A stretch of DNA of 64,000 nucleotides from Dysidea avara (taxonomy: Eukaryota; Porifera; Demospongiae; Dictyoceratida; Dysideidae), in contig NC_089281.1 of NCBI RefSeq assembly GCF_963678975.1, positions 4,613,277-4,677,276 of the forward strand. The letters run 5' to 3'. Each line of letters opens with the position of its first letter. Positions within the stretch are counted from its first letter, which is position 1. Shown here piece after piece: positions 30,049 through 41,303 of this stretch. A model generated the notes under the pieces. It saw nothing but the letters and a program-made list of their open reading frames with translations. It searched no databases and was not told the DNA's origin. A program made the position numbers and the translations under genes.

Positions 30049-32340
30049 ATGCTTCAGAAAACATTAGCGCTTCCTTTGATGCTAGCCTGGCTGCTGAGCA
30101 GTGGATCGTATGGAACAACTCTCAGAACGTCGACTCATAGTCTAACGACGTTGCGAGTACTTGGCCGATTGTTTCCACATCGAGGATCAACGCTTTGGGA
30201 CGGAGAGTATGTTATACCCGCTGTAAGATTGGCAACAGACGAGATAAACAGAAACGACAGTATTTTACCTGGATACAAATTAGAGTTGATAGAAGCAAAC
30301 TCGGGTTGTGCACGCGACACTGGTGGAGTCCGTGAGTTTGCGAGAAATGCTCTACACAGCGAACACCCTCAACCAGTGGCCATTCTAGGAGCTGGTTGTT
30401 CTAGCTCTACCATCCCCGTTGCCTCCATTGCTGGAAGAGACAATATTCGCCTCCCGCAATTGTCCTACGGAGCAAATGCACACTCTCTGTCCTTCACCAG
30501 CTCATACCCATATCTTTATCGGACAGGTCCTACAGACGAGTCTACTTCTAGAGCAATAGTCAGTTTGGTGAAGAAATTTAAGTGGAAACGTTATGGCATA
30601 CACAATGCTGCCGCTAATACCATCCTAAACGAGAATGCAATTGTGACTCTACGTCTCGGCATGCAACATCACATTAATGGCTCCAAAGAAGTGTACTTTG
30701 GTGGCACTAGCCAAGATGCAGGCAGTTATGAGGATCAAATTTCTTTTAGAGAAGATATTCATTCTGCCAGCATGCGAATTGGTGTGATGTATGGGATCAG
30801 AGGGTTTGTTGGTAAAATAATGTGTTACTTGTATCATCACAAACTGACTTATCCATATGTTATCTGGATACTGAGTAACCATCAAGGAGATTGGTACAAT
30901 ACTGCAACAAACGACTGTACAGTAGAAGAAATACGACAAGCTACACATGGAATAATCCATGTTAATTATCAGATAAGGACTAGCAGTGATGACGATGTGA
31001 TTGATGTTACTGGTAAAACATTTAGGGAATATTATAATTCTTATGTTAATGAATCCAGAGAATATGCTAGTGAGAAAGGAGACAATTTTAGCTCGTCACT
31101 GCTGAATAGATGGGATGCTGTTGCTTATGATTCCATGTGGATGTTAGGTCTGGCACTGCACAAAGCTGAAGAAAAATTATCCGAATTCAATTCTAGTTTA
31201 GCCAACTTCTCATCAGGAAATTCCAATATTTCTAAAACCATTGTACAAGAGTTATCTAAAATTAATTTTGCAGGTGCTTCAGGAAATGTCTCATTTGATG
31301 AAGGACATAAACGACCCTTCACTATAACAATAGAACAAGTACAAAATGGAATGCTAAAAAGTATTGGTCTCTATCATCCTTCCAATGACAGTTCAGTATT
31401 AGGTAAGCTAGTTCTTAATGATAGTGAATTATTGTGGTCTATAGACAATCCACCATCAGACATGTTCATGACACAAGTGATATTAGCTCAGAGGTGGGCT
31501 GGAATACTGATGTTAGTACTTTTAGTCATTGGATTTCTATGGAATAGCTTTTCCTTGTTAGTCAACTTACGTTATCAAAATTTTTCTTCAATCAAAGCAT
31601 CAAGCCCTCAACTGAATTACATGATATTTGCTGGTAACAATTTATTAGTGTTAAGTGGAGTCTTCCTTGTGGTCAAAGCAATTGCAGAACATGACATGGT
31701 GACAGTTTCAACTCTATGTCAGACAACACAATGGACGTATAATCTTGGACTGCTACTAGTTCTCAACACAACATTACTGAAGAGTTGGAGAATTTACCGG
31801 ATATTTCAGTCTTTCAGACGAAATCCAGGAAAGTTGATTACAGATAATGCTTTTATTGCCATTTCCATTGGTTGGATATTTATCAATACAAGTTATCACT
31901 TGGTGTTCACGTTTTTTAGTAGGTGGGATGTTACAAGGGAAAAGTTGTTCCCTGTAGAAGATCAGTTCCGTGAAAAGGTGGTATATTGTCTTCCATCCAA
32001 CCTTATTGGATTGCTTTACATTCCTCATTTTGTGATATCTTTCATTTTGTGTTTTTTGGCTTTCTTGATTCGTAAAGTCTACCGCAAGCACTTTAATGAC
32101 GCTAAGCACAAGCAATTTAATGATGCTAAAAGTATTGCTGTGTTTTTCTGTACCATTATACCGATTGCTACAGTCTGTGTAACTATATCAAAGTTGCTAT
32201 CTCAAAAAGTTTACAACATGGCAACAACATCCTTGATACTGGAGTGTACTGCTGTTTGCTGTACTGTGTACATGTGCCAGTTGACATTGTTTGTACCAAA
32301 AATGTTACCAGTCTTCAGACACTTGTATTGCCACAGATAA
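30049..32340 (+). CDS. GABA-B-type (class C) G-protein-coupled receptor, copy 2
   Basis: Intronless 763-codon gene for a predicted plasma-membrane receptor. Residues 1-23 are a signal peptide (LPLMLAWLLSSGSYG). About 35-440 form a venus-flytrap ligand domain with GABA-B-like landmarks: YVIPAVRLATDEINR, ILPGYKLELIEANSGC, ILGAGCSSSTIPVASIAGR, LPQLSYGANAHSLSF and VAYDSMWMLGLALHKA. Seven membrane segments start near 483, 521, 560, 600, 650, 694 and 725; the last ends MCQLTLFVPKML, and FVPK is a GABA-B subfamily signature. The tail after TM7 is under 15 residues, so the long coiled-coil tail of vertebrate GABA-B subunits is absent. There is no cysteine-rich linker between domains, also as in GABA-B. 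The natural ligand is unknown. Confidence 0.92.
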   Translation: MLQKTLALPLMLAWLLSSGSYGTTLRTSTHSLTTLRVLGRLFPHRGSTLWDGEYVIPAVRLATDEINRNDSILPGYKLELIEANSGCARDTGGVREFARNALHSEHPQPVAILGAGCSSSTIPVASIAGRDNIRLPQLSYGANAHSLSFTSSYPYLYRTGPTDESTSRAIVSLVKKFKWKRYGIHNAAANTILNENAIVTLRLGMQHHINGSKEVYFGGTSQDAGSYEDQISFREDIHSASMRIGVMYGIRGFVGKIMCYLYHHKLTYPYVIWILSNHQGDWYNTATNDCTVEEIRQATHGIIHVNYQIRTSSDDDVIDVTGKTFREYYNSYVNESREYASEKGDNFSSSLLNRWDAVAYDSMWMLGLALHKAEEKLSEFNSSLANFSSGNSNISKTIVQELSKINFAGASGNVSFDEGHKRPFTITIEQVQNGMLKSIGLYHPSNDSSVLGKLVLNDSELLWSIDNPPSDMFMTQVILAQRWAGILMLVLLVIGFLWNSFSLLVNLRYQNFSSIKASSPQLNYMIFAGNNLLVLSGVFLVVKAIAEHDMVTVSTLCQTTQWTYNLGLLLVLNTTLLKSWRIYRIFQSFRRNPGKLITDNAFIAISIGWIFINTSYHLVFTFFSRWDVTREKLFPVEDQFREKVVYCLPSNLIGLLYIPHFVISFILCFLAFLIRKVYRKHFNDAKHKQFNDAKSIAVFFCTIIPIATVCVTISKLLSQKVYNMATTSLILECTAVCCTVYMCQLTLFVPKMLPVFRHLYCHR

Positions 32341-33996
32341 TATAATAGTATGTCTTCATGTATTTTTTAAATTTTATGTTGTTGCACCCATGTCTGCCCA
32401 TATTTTTTTCTGTTAAAGGGGTGAACAATGATCTTTAATAGCTGACTCTAACAAATATACAGTATGGATTGGTAAAATTTTCTTTAATTTAAAAGTGGTG
32501 CTTGTTTACTTACAGTGCTGCTGTACATGTGCATAGAATTAGCTGCCTGTTTTCACACCCCTGTCTTTCTGTGTGTTTGTGCATGCTAGCATAATGCTTT
32601 AATTATTATTTTTCTGTACTTAGAGATAATGAGTCACTCTCTAGAACTCCTGTGGATATAATTACATGAAAATAACAAGGAGAAAACATCCTGACTGCCT
32701 GGTAGACTCCTGTAAGCATTCGAGCCTAAATCGGATGGCTGCAGGTTCGAGGCTACCTAAGTCCAGTCATGGATTTTTCTCCTTCCTACAACTTTTCAAG
32801 CACACCTTATGTAGCTAATGTCTTTGTATCTAATGTATTTGAGCAGGCTGTAGGACCAGGTGTCCTACAGACCTTCAGCACTTGTGCTGTAAAGCTTTAA
32901 TAAAATAAAAATAGAATATAGTCATTTTTTTGAATATTTATCCCCAAATACTACGGTCATTGCTCAAACCATGCGATCTATTATTAACTCTTACTTGAAC
33001 TGCATAAGTTCTTAAGTTCCATCACATTTTCTAGTTGTAGAACAAGCAGCTAGTTTAAATAGCAATACACAATGTTAAGCACATAATTAACTGTGGAGTT
33101 ACTTAGCACATAATTAACCGTGCATGGAGTTGTTTTCATAAGAAAAGTCATGGAGCATCCTTTTCATAACTATCTATCTTCATACAATACATACAATATA
33201 GTACATACTTAGCTACCACAAGTAATTTTTGGTCAGTATAACTTCAGCTACTGGAGGCAGAGAAGATGATCACACTATTAACATCACTGCCATGCAGTTT
33301 TTGTAATTTTTCAGATAGCTATAAGTAATCTTAGAAAACATTACATGATGATGTCATGATCAGTTGACCTGCATGCCAAACATTGTTAACTCATTACTTC
33401 AGATTCTGGGAGTATGAATAACATTATAGTATGCAGACATGATGGGGAGCAATTTTATGAGTGATTGGCTTTACTAAGAAAGGAAACTACTTAATTTCCA
33501 TTCACAAGAATTTGGTAACATCGATGGTTGTTCTAAAATGATATTATATGAATCTGATATAAAATTACTTTGAATAGTTGTCCATTGCCCATCCTTATCA
33601 TGTATATAGCTATAGTCTATGTACTGGTTGACAAGCCTGGTAAGAGTTATTACTATGTCAGTAGCCAGTGGTTCTGTGTAATATAACTTGAGTGGTGATT
33701 TACTTCATTCAGCATGTGCATGGCTACTATCTAGCGCGGTATCTCACCAATTATCGACCACAATTTATTTATTTATTTGATAATTACAATGCCCTTAAAA
33801 GGTCAAATGCTATTTACAAGGTTTCATCCTCTGTATAATATTTGTATAAATCATTGCATTGTATAATAACAAAATATTCGACACTTCTAAGCTCTTAAAT
33901 CTCCTATCTCCCAAATCACATGACCTGTGCAAAATTTCAGTCCCACAATCTAAAGCACATGAAAATGACAGTGATTATTGTCACGGGTATGCATCC
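32341..33996. other. 3' flank of receptor copy 2
   Basis: Homologous to 18731-20110 except for the SINE at 32616-32915. No coding sequence. Confidence 0.6.
32616..32915 (+). repeat. SINE, full-length copy
   Basis: Starts GTACTTAGAGATAATGAGTC and has a B-box-like GCAGGTTCGAGGC at about 32750. Its 3' part carries GTAGGACCAGGTGTCCTACA and AGCACTTGTGCTGTAAAG, both short palindromes, and ends in TAATAAAATAAAAATA. Absent at the matching G1 position (about 19015), so it inserted after duplication or was lost from G1. Confidence 0.75.
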
Positions 33997-34145
33997 ATCT
34001 GAGGCTGCCTAGGTCCAGTCATGGATTTTTTCTCCTTTCTCCACCTTTTCAAACACACTTTCTGTAACAACTTTGAACAGGCTGTAGGACCAGGTGTCCT
34101 ACTGACCTTCAGCACTTGTGCTGTAAAGCCTTAATAATTAAACTA
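33997..34145 (+). repeat. SINE, 5'-truncated copy
   Basis: Contains only the part from GAGGCTGCCTAGGTCCAGTC to the TAATAATTAAACT tail. It lies head-to-tail before a full copy; neither is in G1. Confidence 0.7.
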
Positions 34146-34152
34146 ATATCCA

Positions 34153-34445
34153 CATGAGGTACTTTGAGATAATAAGTCACTCTCTAGAGTTCCTTGGATA
34201 CATATACATGAAATTGACAAGGAGAAAACATCGTGACTGCCTGGCAGACTCCTGTAAGCGTTCGAGCATTAATCGGATGGTTGCAGGTTCGAGGCTGCCT
34301 AGGTCCAGTCATGGATTTTTTCTCCTTTCTCCACCTTTTCAAACACACTTTCTGTAACAACTTTGAACAGGCTGTAGTAGGACCAGGTGTCCTACAGACC
34401 TTCAGCACTTGTGCTGTAAAGCCTTAATAAACAAAGAAAAATAAA
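34153..34445 (+). repeat. SINE, full-length copy in tandem
   Basis: Starts GTACTTTGAGATAATAAGTC, has the B-box-like GCAGGTTCGAGGC at about 34285 and ends TTAATAAACAAAGAAAAATA. Same family as 32616-32915. Short open frames over it are incidental. Confidence 0.75.
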
Positions 34446-34840
34446 TAAATATCAACCATGGTCCATCAATTATCGACCATGCATGGTCCATCAATTCATG
34501 ACGGTTGTGACTTACATGTTACCTGTTATTGACCAATTCCAAGAAACCATGAATATCTTGCTATGAATTTATAAAAGCAATACAACTATGCAAACTTTTA
34601 AACCACTAACACTAGACAGGTGCTAATAGCATTGTGGGCTATGGAGCCGGAGGAGTCTATGTTAAATTGTCAAATGGCAGTGTTTTGATGTAGACAGATA
34701 TGGCTGTCAGCACCATGTATAATATGAAGAATATGTCAGCACATTGTTACTACTATACAGGTCAGGCTTGCATATTAGCTACAGATTGTGATTATCATTA
34801 AGCTATCAAACAACAAAATGATTAGGAGATCTGGCATAGC

Positions 34841-35088
34841 ATTGATTGATTGATTGATTGATTATTTAAACTCTCAGTACTCGGCAAAGTCGTTCTTCCG
34901 TACTGGAGTACACATAATACACAACACATACACAGCAAACAAAACTACACTCAACAAATATACATAAATAACTATTACAATCGTATTAAACTACAAAAGA
35001 ACAAACAATTAAGACAAGTCATGTAGGTACTTGAGCAGACCGTCATGAAAATTAGCAATGTCATCAAATAAATTAGGTGGCAGTGAAG
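34841..35088 (-). mobile_element. LINE 3' end with (TCAA)n tail
   Basis: The matching G1 interval (about 20525) lacks it. On the minus strand it reads a C-terminal peptide NLFDDIANFHDGLLKYLHDL and a stop, then a 3' UTR with GTACTCCAGTACGG and GCCGAGTACTGAGAGTTT, then a (TCAA)n tail at 34848-34863. This is a short 5'-truncated insertion of a CR1/L2-type LINE, different from the one at 14435. Confidence 0.65.
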
Positions 35089-36498
35089 CAGAGCTTAAGG
35101 CACAGCAGTGTATGTCATCATTCAGTCATTAATGAAACTGCTGCATGACATTGTTGTAGACATTATAATTATAACATTGTTTTAATAACACAACCATAAA
35201 ATGTATGCATGGCAACTAAGAATGGCTCATGGTGCGTGTCTCAAGAGGGCAGCTCTCAAAAAAATTCACATACCGGGTGTCAGTTACAGCTGGGTGGTCC
35301 TTTTGGCTTTCCTCAGTCACTGTTTCTACGCAAGAATTAAATCGAGGCCTGGATGGAGGCATCAAAAAGGACATACAATTAAGGAATTCAGCTGGGCAAT
35401 TGGAAACAGTGGAAATGGAAACCGGAAACGGAAAGTGTAAAATGGAAATGGTCAAATCGTCATATAAACATACCCTAGAGTAAAACCCTTATTTAGTGGC
35501 CACTTTCTTATAGACCACTTCTGTACAAAGACTACATTATAATTAGATCTCTTTACAAAGACCACCTCTTCGTAATAATAAGTTCCAAACATCAGACCGC
35601 TTTATCAAAACAGCTAAAAAGACTAGGCTCTTCGTTGATACAGTAGGTTGTGGTGTACAAGCTACATTTTGCTTGTGTGGAATATTTTTGTGTGACACAT
35701 TCTGGTACCATAGTATCAAGACACACGGTAGTGTGTCGTACGGCCCAAGAAGCCGGCGCGCCACACCCGTGAGTATATTGACAGGAAGAACGAAAACGTC
35801 ATTTTCACACCTTTGTATCTCGGTGATCACTTATCTGATTGGAACCAAATTTGCTACACAGTTGCCCGCCAGCCAAGGGAGTCTACATTCCAAATTTGAA
35901 GGAAATCGCTCCAGCCATTTCCGAGATACGAGCTGCCAAAGTTTCGTATTTTTTTCTTAGTTTTTTTTTCTTCTTCTTCGTCTTTTCGCACACTCGCAAA
36001 AATTGCTATAACAAGCAAACGCGTACTCCGATCGCCTTGAAATTTGGCACACAGAAAGGGAGTCCAAAGGCGAATCCTAGCATCCAATTTGGTACAAATC
36101 CGATGAATGGTTCAGGAGTTATGACCAATTATTCGCGTAAAACAAGATCGATTTGTTGTCACGCCTACAGGGTAAACCGCTTCATGGAATGAGTTGAAAA
36201 TTGCTATGTAGATGGAGTAACCATCGTAGGAGTGCCTTTTGGTGTTTGAAAGGAATCGAGATAAAGACCACGGAGATATGACACAAAACCCAACCTGTGT
36301 CACAATTACGCGATCGATTTTTATGAATAAAAAAGTATTAGTTTTCACGCCTACTAGGCAAACCGCTTAGAGCAATGAGCTGAAAATCGGTGTATAGCTG
36401 GAATAATCTTCATAGAAAGTCCTTGCAGTAGTACAGAAGAATCGGATTACAAACCACTGAGTTATGATTCGAAAGCCAACTCCGTGTAGCAAATGCGA

Positions 36499-36539
36499 GA
36501 TCGAGATACTCTAATAGAACAGTCACCCTAATAGAGCAT
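36499..36539 (-). repeat. Dyad motif at array border of element 2
   Basis: GATCGAGATACTCTAATAGA followed by ACAGTCACCCTAATAGAGCA, the reverse orientation of the 24051 site relative to the window and the same orientation within its element. Confidence 0.75.
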
Positions 36540-36589
36540 TCGGCTAATTTATTTACTCCATTATAGAATTTTATTACATCACAAGTTAT

Positions 36590-39275
36590 TCTGTAGGGAG
36601 TTCAGCTGCAAACAGTTAATTTTATAGACAGTTCAGCAAGAAGACAGTCACCATGTGGAGAGTTAAGCAAATATATCACTATAGAGATTCAGAACATTAC
36701 AAGTCACACTGAAGAAAGTTCAGCTATAAACAAGTCATGCACTGTGTAGAGAATTCAGCTACAATTAAGTCACTCTCTAGAGAATTCAGTTACACAGAAT
36801 TCAGCTACACACAAGTCACTGTAGAGAGAGTTCAGCTACAAACAAATTACCCTTTAGAGTGATCAGCTACAAACAAAACACTTTGCAGGGTGTTCAGCTG
36901 CAACAAATCAACCTTTAGAGCGATTAGCAATGAACAAATCAACACAAATCTACCAGTAGAGAGATCAGCTAGAAACAAATCACCCTGAAGAGAGTTCAGC
37001 TACAAAAAATCACCCTGTAGAGACATCAGCTAGAAACTAGACACAATGTAAGGAGTTCAGCTACAAGCAATCACCCTGTAGAGAGTTCAGCTAAAACACA
37101 TCAACCTGCAGAGAGATCAGCTACAAACAAATCACCTTAATAGAGTTCAGCTACAAACAGATTACCTGTAGAGAGATCGGCTACAAACAAATCAACCTGC
37201 AGAGACACAAATCAACTTGTAGAGAGATCAACTACAAACAAATCAACCTGCAGAGAGATCAGCTATACACAATTCAATTGTAGAGAGATCAGCTACAAAC
37301 AAATCACCCTGTAGAGAGATCAGCTAGAAACTAGACACAATGTAAGGAGTTCAGCTACAAGCAAATCACCCTGTAGAGAGTTCAGCTACAAACAAACCAA
37401 CCTGTAGAGCGATCAGCTAGAAACAAATTACCCTGAAGAGAGGTCAGCTACAAAAAATCACCATGTAGAGATATCAGCTAGAAACAAATCACCCTGAAGA
37501 GAGGTCAGCTACAAAAAATCACCTTGTAGAGAAATCAACTACAAACAAAACACTTTGCAGAGAGTTCAGCTACAAACAAATCAACCTTTAGAGCGATCAG
37601 CAACAAACAAATCAACCTGTAGAGAGATAAGCTAGAAACAAATCACCCTATAGAGAGTTCAGCTAAAACAAATCAATCTGCAGAAAGATCAGCTACGTAC
37701 AAATCACCTTATAGATAGTTCAGCTACAAACAAATTACCTTGTAGAGAGATCGGCTACAAACAAATCACCCTGCAGAGAGAACAGCTACACACATATCAA
37801 CTTGTATAGAGATCAGCTACAAACAAATCACCCTGTAGAGAGATCAGCTACAAACTAGACACAAAGTAAGGAGTTCAGCTACAAGCAAATTACCCTATAG
37901 ATAGTTCATCTACAAACAAATCAACCTGTAGAGCAATCAGCTAGAAACAAATCACCCTGAAGAGAGGTCAGCTACAAAAAATCACCCTGTAGAGAGATCA
38001 GCTAGAAACAAATTGCCCTGTAGAGAGATCGGCTACAAACAAATCAACCTGCAGAGAGATCAGCTACACACAATTCAACTTGTAGAGAGGTCAGCTACAA
38101 AAAAATCACCCTATAGAGAGATCAGCTAGAAACAAATCACCCTGAAGAGAGGTCAGCTACAAACAAATCACCCTGTAGAGAGATCAGCTAGAAACTAGAT
38201 ACAATGCAAGGAGTTCAGCTACAAGCAAAATTACCCTTTAGTGAGTTCAGCTACAAACAAATCAACCTGGAGTGAGATCACCCACAAAAATGCACATGTA
38301 CAGAGTTCAGTTACAAACAAATCACCCTGTAGAGAGATCAGGTAGAAGAATTCACCTTGTAGAGAGTTCAGCAACAAAGAAACCACCATGTAGAGAGTTC
38401 AGCTGCAAACAAATCACCCAGTAGAAAGATCAGCTAGAAGAAGTTACCTTGTAGAGAGTTCAGTTACAAAGAAACCATCATATAGAGAGTTCAGCTACAA
38501 AGAAATTACCCTGTAGAGAGTTCAGCTAGAAGAAGTCACCTTGTAAAGAGTTCAGCTACAAAGAAACCATCATGTACAGAGTTCAGCTACAAAGAAACCA
38601 CCTGTACAGAATTCAACTACAAACAAATCACCCTGTATAGAGATCAGGTAGAAGAAGTTACCTTGTAGATAGTTCAGCTACAACAATTCACCCTGTAGAA
38701 AGATCAGCTAGAATAAGTCACCTTGTAGAGTATTCAGTTACAAAGAAACCATCATGTAGAGAGTTCAGCTGCAAACAAATCACTCTGTAGAGAGTTCAGC
38801 TACAAAGAAACCGCCATGTAGAGAGTTCAGCCTCATACAAACCACCTTGTAGAGAATTCAACTACAACAAATCACCCTGTAGAGAAGAAGTTACCTTGTA
38901 GAGAGTTCAGCTACAAAGAAACCATCATGTAGAGAGTTCAGCTGCAAACAAATCACCCTGCAGAGAGTTCAGCTACAAAAAAAATCACCCTGTAGAGAGT
39001 TCAGCTAGACGAAGTCACCTTATAGAGAGTTCAACTACAAAGAAACCATCATGTAGAGAGTTCGGCTACAAAGACACCACCATGTAGAGAGTTTAGCTGT
39101 AAACAAATCACCTGTAGAGAGTTCAGCTAGAAACAAAATACCCTGTAGAGAGACCAGCTAGAAGAGGTTACCTTGTAGAGAGTTCAGCTACAAAGAAACC
39201 ATCCTGTATATAGTTCGGCTACATTTCAAGTCACCCAGTAGAGAGATCAGCTGCAAAAAAATATCCTGTGGGGAA
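36590..39275 (+). repeat. 31-bp minisatellite array 2
   Basis: About 85 units of roughly GAGTTCAGCTACAAACAAAT then CACCCTGTAGA, with GAGATC, TAGAAACAA and GAAGAAGT variants. It is the reverse complement of array 1. No sustained reading frame. Confidence 0.92.
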
Positions 39276-39469
39276 TAATGGGCATGTAATGAATATATGT
39301 ATATAATTTGTATAATTACTAATAAAATCAAAAATAATTGAAGTACTAAAATTCTTCTTTAAGTTCTTTTCTTCTTCCTGTAGTAAAGAAAAAAACACAT
39401 GGGTTAAAAAAAAGCCCCAAAGCCAGCCATAGGCCGGCTTTGCAGTATACAAATACAAAAAGAAGTGAT

Positions 39470-39791
39470 ATCTAATCAAAAACAGCCAAGCTGTAAAAAA
39501 AGGTGCGGCCCCCATAAAGGCCATGGTGAAAAAAGATGTGAAATCCAAGGTGGCGGCCAAGAAATGGCTGTGATGGTAGGTTAATGGTTACATTTTAATA
39601 ACAACAATTCAGGTGAATTTGGTGCCAAGACCAAGCGGCACAAAATTCACCTGAATTGTCGTTATTAAAATGTAACCATTAACCTACCATCACAGCCATT
39701 TCTTGGCCGCCACCTTGGATTTCACATCTTTTTTCACCATGGCCTTTTTGGGGGCCGCACCTTTTTTACAGCTTGGCTGTTTTTGATTAGA
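39470..39791. repeat. Terminal palindrome of element 2
   Basis: TCTAATCAAAAACAGCCAAG through TTCAGGTGAATTTGGTGCC is followed by a loop of about 15 nt and then the near-perfect inverse down to CTTGGCTGTTTTTGATTAGA. Arms are about 155 bp. Equivalent palindrome at 52665-52995; in element 1 most of one arm is deleted. Confidence 0.85.
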
Positions 39792-40092
39792 TTATCTATG
39801 CTGGTACAAACTAAGCGATGATGGTATATGACTTGAGTGAAGTGTGGACAAAGAGATGACATTGATATGAGTCTTGAAATACATGTTTGAAGCTTACCAA
39901 ATATTACCATGTAAAGGGGTGACCTTTATCAAAGGTGACCACAAAGTGGTCCTTAGCCATCTTTGAGATCTAATTACAATGTGGTCTTGGTGGTCATTAA
40001 GAGGTGGCCACTAAACAAGGGTTTTACTCTAGGGTACATTATATAACGATTTGACCATTTCCGTTTTCCATTTCCACTGTTTCCAATTGCCC

Positions 40093-41303
40093 AATTCAGC
40101 TGGATATAGTTACCATGGCACTGTCAGCAACTGTACAGACAGTGTCAACTGGAATACAAGCAAATTAGGAAGGTTTAGTAAACATTTGTAACATGCAACT
40201 GCCACCCAATAGTGGAAACTTTAACCCACAATCGAAAGTTCTATGGTATAATTATATAGTGCTCATGTAAATCCAGTGATACAAAAACTGGTGGCCAGGA
40301 CTACTGGACTCATGCTTTTTTTCTTTCAGTAACTATTGATACGCTGAATGTATAGAATTATGTAGGTGCATGGACCTGCTTGGCTGCAGGTGTGTATGGA
40401 TGGAATGGCAAGATGGTAATATTGGTAAAACTGTATATTCTTGAAATTATCTGAACAGCAACACTGTTCAGTTAGATAGATGATTAGAGTATTTCATATG
40501 TTGTGTACTGTCTATTAGAGTCAATGCATGTTCTATTAGAGCAATTGAATGCTGATCAATGGGTTTAAATTATTCACTTAACTGAACCTTTTTGTTCTAA
40601 CTCTGTGAGCAAAACTTAGGATAACTGAGAGTCTGCAGGTACTTAAACTGCTGACTTGCATGGATGCTTATAGCTTCTCTTAGCATGCATGGCCTACTAT
40701 ACTGATTTAAAATTTAAGCTAGAAGGAGGAGATTTGCTGCCAAGAAATATTATACAGATACTTGAATTTTTAAACTCAGTGATGTAGCTAACAACTATAA
40801 TCTACATATATTTCTATTAAACGACAATAAGTACATATCTGCTGCTAGAGAAAAGGATATTAAATAATTATTATAATAATTATTTAATATCCTTTTCTCT
40901 ATCAGTACATCAACCCTCAAGAGTATTGATGGTAAAAGCCAAAACTGTCATGAGCACTTAGAGTGAAGTTGAACTCCAAAAATCCTACGATTTTCATTTA
41001 TCATCTAATATTGTACGACTGCTTTATTAGATCATTTCAATAATTTATATTCTTCGATCAGTAAGTTTTGAAACCTGAAGTGTCAAGGTTTCAAGTAATG
41101 TGTAAAACCCAAGGGGAAGCTTCTTGGGCTTACCAGATTGTAGACCACTTCAGATGTATACTGTCTTAACAATGGTATAGATGTCAATGCTAGAGATATG
41201 TATATATGGTCTTGTGGTGTACCAGTACATATACGCACCAGTCCCATATCAGATAATACCATAAGTTGAATAACTACAATATTACCGTGTAAGAGGTATA
41301 TTT
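40093..41303. other. Distal G2 and spacer, no gene
   Basis: Up to 40931 it matches G1 (21120-21368 and 27696-28197). 40852-40905 is an AT palindrome (GGATATTAAATAATTATTAT…ATAATTATTTAATATCC). Beyond 40931 nothing recognised. Confidence 0.5.

Larger units (their letters stand above)
35716..39791 (+). mobile_element. Minisatellite-bearing Helitron-like element 2
   Basis: The cleanest of the three copies. Starts TCAAGACACACGGTAGTGTG (35716) after an A and ends GGCTGTTTTTGATTAGA (39791) before a T. Unique flank 35716-36498, dyad-motif pair 36499-36539, 31-bp array about 36590-39275, CCAAAGCCAGCCATAGGCCG block near 39415, and a terminal palindrome of about 310 bp (39470-39791). A hairpin ACAGCTTGGCTGT lies about 11 nt before the end. 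The 5' TC start, 3' hairpin and A/T target recall Helitrons, but the last bases are TTAGA rather than CTRR. No protein coding seen. Confidence 0.7.
35394..40092. mobile_element. Mutator-like element hosting minisatellite element 2
   Basis: A perfect 9-bp duplication AATTCAGCT flanks it (35385-35393 and 40093-40101); the G1 empty site is AATTAGGCT at 21110. Ends are GGGCAATTGGAAACAGTGGA and its inverted copy, and the arms extend about 180 bp (through GAGTAAAACCCTT, TTAGTGGCCAC and ATTAGATCT blocks). Most of its 4.7 kb is the Helitron-like element nested inside. The remaining interior has no transposase. Confidence 0.8.
29835..40931 (+). repeat. Tandem segmental duplication unit G2
   Basis: Direct partner of 13792-28197. 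Carries the intact receptor copy and its own set of insertions: SINEs at 32616-32915, 33997-34145 and 34153-34445; LINE 3' end at 34841-35088; Mutator-like element at 35394-40092. Confidence 0.85.

Noticed and set aside
35201-35455. Overlapping 79-84 codon frames on both strands
   Set aside because: They run into the Mutator-like element end and are not conserved in the G1 counterpart near 20940-21110.
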